From Combretum micranthum (lineage: Eukaryota > Streptophyta > Magnoliopsida > Myrtales > Combretaceae), in NCBI GenBank assembly GCA_024138025.1, contig JAMXBD010000390.1:806001-870000 (forward strand): DNA of 64,000 nucleotides, in the 5' to 3' direction. Each line of letters starts with the position of its first letter. Positions within the stretch are counted from its first letter, which is position 1. A program made the position numbers and the translations under genes. The notes below the pieces were generated by a model. That model saw only the letters and a list, made by a program, of their open reading frames with translations. It did no database searches and was not told the DNA's origin. Of the stretch, positions 59,496 through 64,000 are shown piece by piece.

Positions 59496-60450
59496 ACATA
59501 AAGCTTTTCCACTATTTATGGTTGGTTACAGTAAATAAATTAAGCTTAGTTTATGTTTCAAATTTATTTCTTTTTTTTTTTCCCTTAAGACTAACTAGAT
59601 TGGAAATGTCTTATTAGGATTTCATTAATTATACTAAGACAAATTGATTTTGCATTTGTATGTAGATGGAAATGTGATTATTATATTATTCTATTTTATA
59701 ATTAGGATATAATTTTTTTCCTTCGTTTAATTAGGATGTAATTTAAATTTTCATCTTTTATTGACCCCGGTTCAACCTTGACCCCTTAGCATGTCTAGGT
59801 CAACCCTCGGTCCGAGTTTGAAAAGGAAGTGGTAGAATTTCCAATGCTCCAAATGAAATATTATTAGGATATGCTCTATGGCGACTTAAAATAAGGATCA
59901 ACTTATAGTACATTTAGATCAATTTACCATAACTAGACTTACCATATTTGCATCAACCTACCATATTTGCACCTAAGCCTACTATATTTGCACGAAACGA
60001 ATCTATCACATTTGATCTTATAAAGAACAATGTACCGTGAATGAATCTACCACATTTACACCAATCTACCGCATTTGCACCAAAAGCTACCGATTGGGAC
60101 AAAGTTCTTATTCTAAGTTGTCATATGCATCTTAACCTCATAATTTTCCCTCGATAGAGAAACCCCCTTAACATGTTCTTTAATAGAACCACTATATTTT
60201 ATTCATGCAACATGTTATTAGTAATTGTTTTGGTATAGGTCCTCAACTAAAAATATTTTGTATTAATTAAATTGTCAAATACTTTATTTTTGCTTTTTAA
60301 AACCTAACTTAAACTTATAAGGTCATGGTTGTTCTAATTTCAATAGATTTTAAATCGAATAATAATTTTATTTTTTTACCAAAAGGAAAACTGGAAAGCC
60401 ATTCATTCAACCATTGGGTAAACAAAAAAGTCATACATGATAAAGAAATG
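59496..60450. other. Intergenic region with a degenerate short repeat
   Basis: No gene is seen. 59925-60095 contains about eight loose copies of 'ctaccatatttgcacc'. The stretch 59760-59830 is rich in GGTTCAACC/GGTCAACC words like a DNA-transposon end, unpaired. Confidence 0.45.
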
Positions 60451-62125
60451 ATATTGATCATGATATCAATAAAGACTCTACGCTAATAATTATTCTACCA
60501 TCAATTTTGTAGGTAAGTATACCTATCAATTATTATAGTATGGTTAATAAGAAAAGGTGTCACGCTGCAAAGATCTTGAATTACTAGTATTAACTCCTTT
60601 ATCTACTACCTATTCTAAAGTACATTCAAGATTATTAAATACTAATATTATTATTAATCTAATAATTATCCGTAGTGAATACTTGATTACAATATCATTC
60701 AACCTCATCTAAACAATAAATCTTAGAATATTGCTATATTAATTTTCTAAGGATAGTTCAATGTCTTTTTGTTATTTTAATCTATAAGATTCCTTCATTG
60801 AATGATACGTCTTTCAAGATTATCAATTCCTAATTCTTGAATCTACTTGTTAGATTTTCTTTCTAATTAATAACAATTCAAAGATTGCATTAAAGCTTTA
60901 TAAATCACATATTAAATCAAATCTTCATTCAATTTTATATGAAAGACTTCATATTTCTATATCTAGAATTATAAACAAATCCCTCTTATTGTGGTTGATT
61001 TAACCATATATGTAATCTATCAATTAATATTTACAAAATCAGTCAAGAATTAATATTCCAGAATTATCAATTCAAGAAACAATGAAATACACATAATTAG
61101 AATCAAGAAAAATGTAAAACTTCATTGAATTGACATTAAAAACATGATTGCATAGCAATATCTAGGGTTCATTATTGTATAGATGATGAATCTCTATTCC
61201 TCCATTACAACATTATAAAACACAAAGCTTCTATCAATTGTCTCGACCTCTCTTGAAAATCCTAGACAATAATCTAAGATGAGAATTGTATTTTTGTGTA
61301 CATATTGCTTCTTCTTTTTTTTTTTTTTCTCAATTCTATTCTAGAACTTATATATATTATATATATATATATATAGACACAAAAGCCCTAGGGAATCTCT
61401 TAATTTCAGACAGGCTTCCATCTCCAAGGATATCTTCAAATAAAATAAGGCTTCATGAAAAAATTGAAGTACACGGGATATATATGGGTAGCTTAACTTA
61501 ACCGTGTAACTCTCTGATCCATTATAATGTTACAATTCTTCAACTCAAATAAAACAAAACTAGAACACGAGTTGATATATCTTCTGGTGCTTCTCTCTGA
61601 CTCTTCAAAGACTCTTCACTCTATAACAGCATGGCATGAACACGGGATATTATATCTTCCTATGTAACTCTCTATTTCTTTACTTCAATAATTCCTAAAA
61701 TGCACTGGGTAAAACACGGCTCATTGTATCTCATCGTATACCTCTTTAATTACTTAGCCCTTAATATCGCCAGAAGAGCATGACCAGAACACGACATCTT
61801 GAACTTAGCCATGTATCTCTCTATCTCCCATTACTGGAGTATAAACAATTTTATGATAAAATCACAGGGAAAACATGAGGGAATGATCATCTCATGCTCT
61901 TCATAAATCTTCTAAACTCCTTCATTTTTAATCTAAAATTTGATAAAACATGATCAATTTTTCTTCATAGCTCATGAATCATCATTTACCTCTTAAAAAC
62001 AAAAAATTAACTACGTTATGTACCAAATCTTTGCAATTAATCATAAAAACATATGAAATCCATCATATGTTTCTTCTTAAATAAGGACTAAAACACATGT
62101 ATCAAGAAACCTCAACAAGAAGTAG
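60451..62125. other. AT-rich region resembling a very old gypsy LTR
   Basis: The block at 60510-60535 (gtaggtaagtatacctatca) resembles 62670-62695 in the better-supported LTR fragment to its right. An AT dinucleotide run lies at about 61350-61375. No end, PBS or TSD could be placed, so this is a weak call. Confidence 0.3.
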
Positions 62126-62129
62126 CTAA

Positions 62130-62560
62130 AGGAAAGCATATAGGGTGTTTAACCACCAGTCTATATAGCATATCACTCTCTTGAAGTGCAAGGATACCCA
62201 AACAACGAGACTATTTGCTTTTCCAGAAATATTTGCAAAAGAAATAAACTGAAAAGAACTAAAGTCCCTCTTAATATCTGTTTATTAAGGATTGATTGCA
62301 TTTAGCTACTGCTAAAGAAGACGAATTTAAAGCTGTAACCACATTCTGAGCATCAAATTTTAAAATAACCTTATTCTTCCCTTGTGATTTAACTAAAGAA
62401 AGACTTCAACATCTAGCCTAAAACCTCTTTTGTAGAAACCCAACAGAATATAGCCATTATTATCTTTATAGATCACGCCAATGCTACCTCTACTACAACC
62501 TTCAACCGAAGACCCATCAACAGCTATATTAATAGTATCCATTAGTGGCAAACTCAATCT
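62130..62560 (-). pseudogene. RNase H-like (RVT_3 type) pseudogene fragment
   Basis: The minus strand from about 62555 reads NIAVDGSSVEGCSRGSIGVI then YKDNNGYILLGFYKRGF before a stop. A shifted frame continues KVILKFDAQNVVTALNSSS, and a third gives FQFISFANISGKANSLVVW. These match the usual order of the plant RNase H-like domain found at the C-terminus of non-LTR retrotransposons and related proteins (first Asp in VDGS, later Asp in KFDAQ, and the C-terminal IS-x-KAN-LV block). At least two frameshifts and a stop are present. Confidence 0.7.
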
Positions 62561-62639
62561 CTCCTTCATCACTGGTTAGTTCATTTTACAAAACAGGAAA
62601 TCGAAGTTTTCAAATTTTATTTTTAATAAAGTGCTAATA

Positions 62640-63510
62640 AGTTTTGTTCACTTAGGTTTCAATCACCAACATAGGTAAGCGTACCTATCGAAGTAGCATT
62701 GAAAATATTAGGTCATATTCCTTAGAGATCATTAGCATCTACCGTACTCACTTTTTAACTATTATCTACCTAAACAAAAATTTAGCGAAATATATGCATA
62801 AGGGGAAAAAAACACTAAGGTAATGTTAATATTAAAAGTATATACATGTATTCAGGGTAAAATAAAGAATATAAGTTTGTAAATACAAGAAAGGATTTAG
62901 GATTTGCTTCATCAATTTCTTATCATGCAATTTCATAACAAATTCAGAGAGTTGTTTTTAGGTATATTTGCACTATAGGATTTACTAAGGTAAGCTAAAG
63001 CCTCTCTCAAGATCAGAAACTCTAGATGTAGATCAAATCACCAAAAATCTCTCCACAAGTTATCAATAATCTAGATCCGCATAAAGATCAAGAATCTTTT
63101 GATTAAAAACCCATTTTATGAAATTTTAAAACCAAGTGATAGAAAGTTTCACCATCCCTCTCTCAAGGTGATTATGAACAACTTCATTGTTAGCTTAGAT
63201 CTATTCAAAAGAATGATTTCTCGATTTATTTAGTTGAAATAAGACATAGATCTAAAAGGTATACAACACATTTAGACCTACAAAGTTAAGTTTAAGCTAC
63301 TAATCACAAATATCCAGTCAATATTCAATTAAAGTGCATTTTGAAATCACATTAATCAGGTTTTAGATTCATAAAACCTAAGTTAAGATAATTATTTCTC
63401 CATAGATGAAAACATTAAGCATAGATTCATGAGAAATAATATAAAAATACGAATGAGTATTATAGATTAAGCATAAATGGCTATTGCAAAAAACAAACTT
63501 CGGTTTAAAA
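62640..63510 (-). repeat. Degraded gypsy LTR (minus orientation), same family as 47190-48155
   Basis: Matches in reverse complement to 47230-48035 include the 'caccaacataggtaag' block, the 'ctctctcaaggtgattatga' block and 'tattgcaaaaaacaaacttc' at the end. The PBS, internal region and partner LTR are not present here, so it may be a solo or truncated LTR. Confidence 0.55.
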
Positions 63511-63730
63511 TAAAATTACCCAGAAAAAAAAGAAAAAGATTTTCTCTCACTAAGAATCCTCTCCTTACTTTATTTTAGTTTAATAGAATTTGTTACATAT
63601 GGAATACTCCTTATTAGACGTCTATGCATGTGTTATTTATATTGATATGTACAGAAATAATGAAGATTTTATTCGCTGACATGATAGATTTTTTGTAAAT
63701 GGAATTCGTCATTTTCTTCATGCATGGGTA
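63511..63730. other. AT-rich spacer
   Basis: Nothing recognisable is seen in this short stretch. Confidence 0.4.
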
Positions 63731-63935
63731 CTAGAGCTGGGCAAGTGGGTTAAATGGGCTAACCCGGCCCGGCCTGGCCCATGCGAGCTGGTGGGTTAAA
63801 CGGGCCAACAAATTTTAACCCACTTTAATAAACAGGCCAAAATTTATAATCCTAACCCAACCCACACGGGCTAGTGGGTTAAACGGGCCAGCCCACTAAC
63901 TTGACTCATTTAAAATTTAACAAAAGAACAATATT
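63731..63935. mobile_element. hAT-like transposon terminus with GGGCC/GGCCC subterminal repeats
   Basis: It starts CTAGAGCTGGGCAAGTGGGT and is followed by repeated 'gtgggttaaacgggcc' words on both strands, a sequence style common at the ends of plant hAT elements. The other end would lie beyond the window, so TSD and TIR cannot be tested. Confidence 0.45.
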
Positions 63936-64000
63936 ATACTAATTGTCTTATAATTTAATGTCATCTCTCATGATTTTTCAAGTGAAAAATACTAATATTG

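Noticed and set aside
54405..59840. A large hAT element enclosing the 1-kb TRIM and T-D
   Set aside because: Words near 54411 and 59820 are loosely complementary (about 11 of 16 bases), too weak to call inverted ends, and no TSD was found.

Overview
The window is nuclear DNA of a flowering plant, most likely a eudicot. It is very AT-rich, it carries plant-type LTR retrotransposons, and it has one recognisable host gene with plant introns, a RING E3 ligase of the RF298/RF4 family. I cannot name the species from the sequence alone. About three quarters of the window is a nest of LTR retroelements. Many element ends can be placed to the base, because TG...CA termini, 5-bp target-site duplications (TSDs), primer binding sites (PBS) and polypurine tracts (PPT) are visible.

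Layout. (1) 1-15156: a coding-free LARD-like element on the minus strand, with LTRs at 1-1380 (cut by the window edge) and 9019-15156 and a Tat/Ogre-type PBS at 5489-5507. Inside it sit a 3.5-kb solo-LTR-like unit (T-A, 5509-9011) and a Cassandra TRIM with 5S-rRNA-derived LTRs (10214-14568). The Cassandra 5' LTR is itself split by a second unit of the same family (T-B, 10446-13994). (2) 15157-48300: an old pol-less Ty3/gypsy element on the minus strand, with gag and ATHILA-ORF1-like remnants. It has been split by a decayed Ty1/copia element (15452-24688), a 13-kb Athila-type Ty3/gypsy element (24728-37787) and solo unit T-C (39161-42547). Copia and Athila landed 39 bp apart, and a reading frame can still be followed across both. 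(3) 48300-54110: the host gene on the minus strand (coding 53463-49861), with one large coding exon, one RING exon, two 5'UTR introns and a TATA box. The large exon appears to contain a one-base frameshift. (4) 54978-55988: a 1-kb non-autonomous LTR element with PBS and TSD, followed by solo unit T-D (56255-59490). (5) 59500-64000: degraded LTR fragments, an RNase H pseudogene and a hAT-like terminus.

The most interesting signal is the T family. Four copies (A-D) of a 3.2-3.5-kb coding-free unit each have a 5-bp TSD, and all share a TATA box, two apparent introns at the same places and a common 3' end. No two-LTR copy is present. The other notable signals are the GCCGGC-rich arrays upstream of the Athila promoter, 3' splice sites directly before both Athila gag and ORF1, and the frameshift in the host gene.
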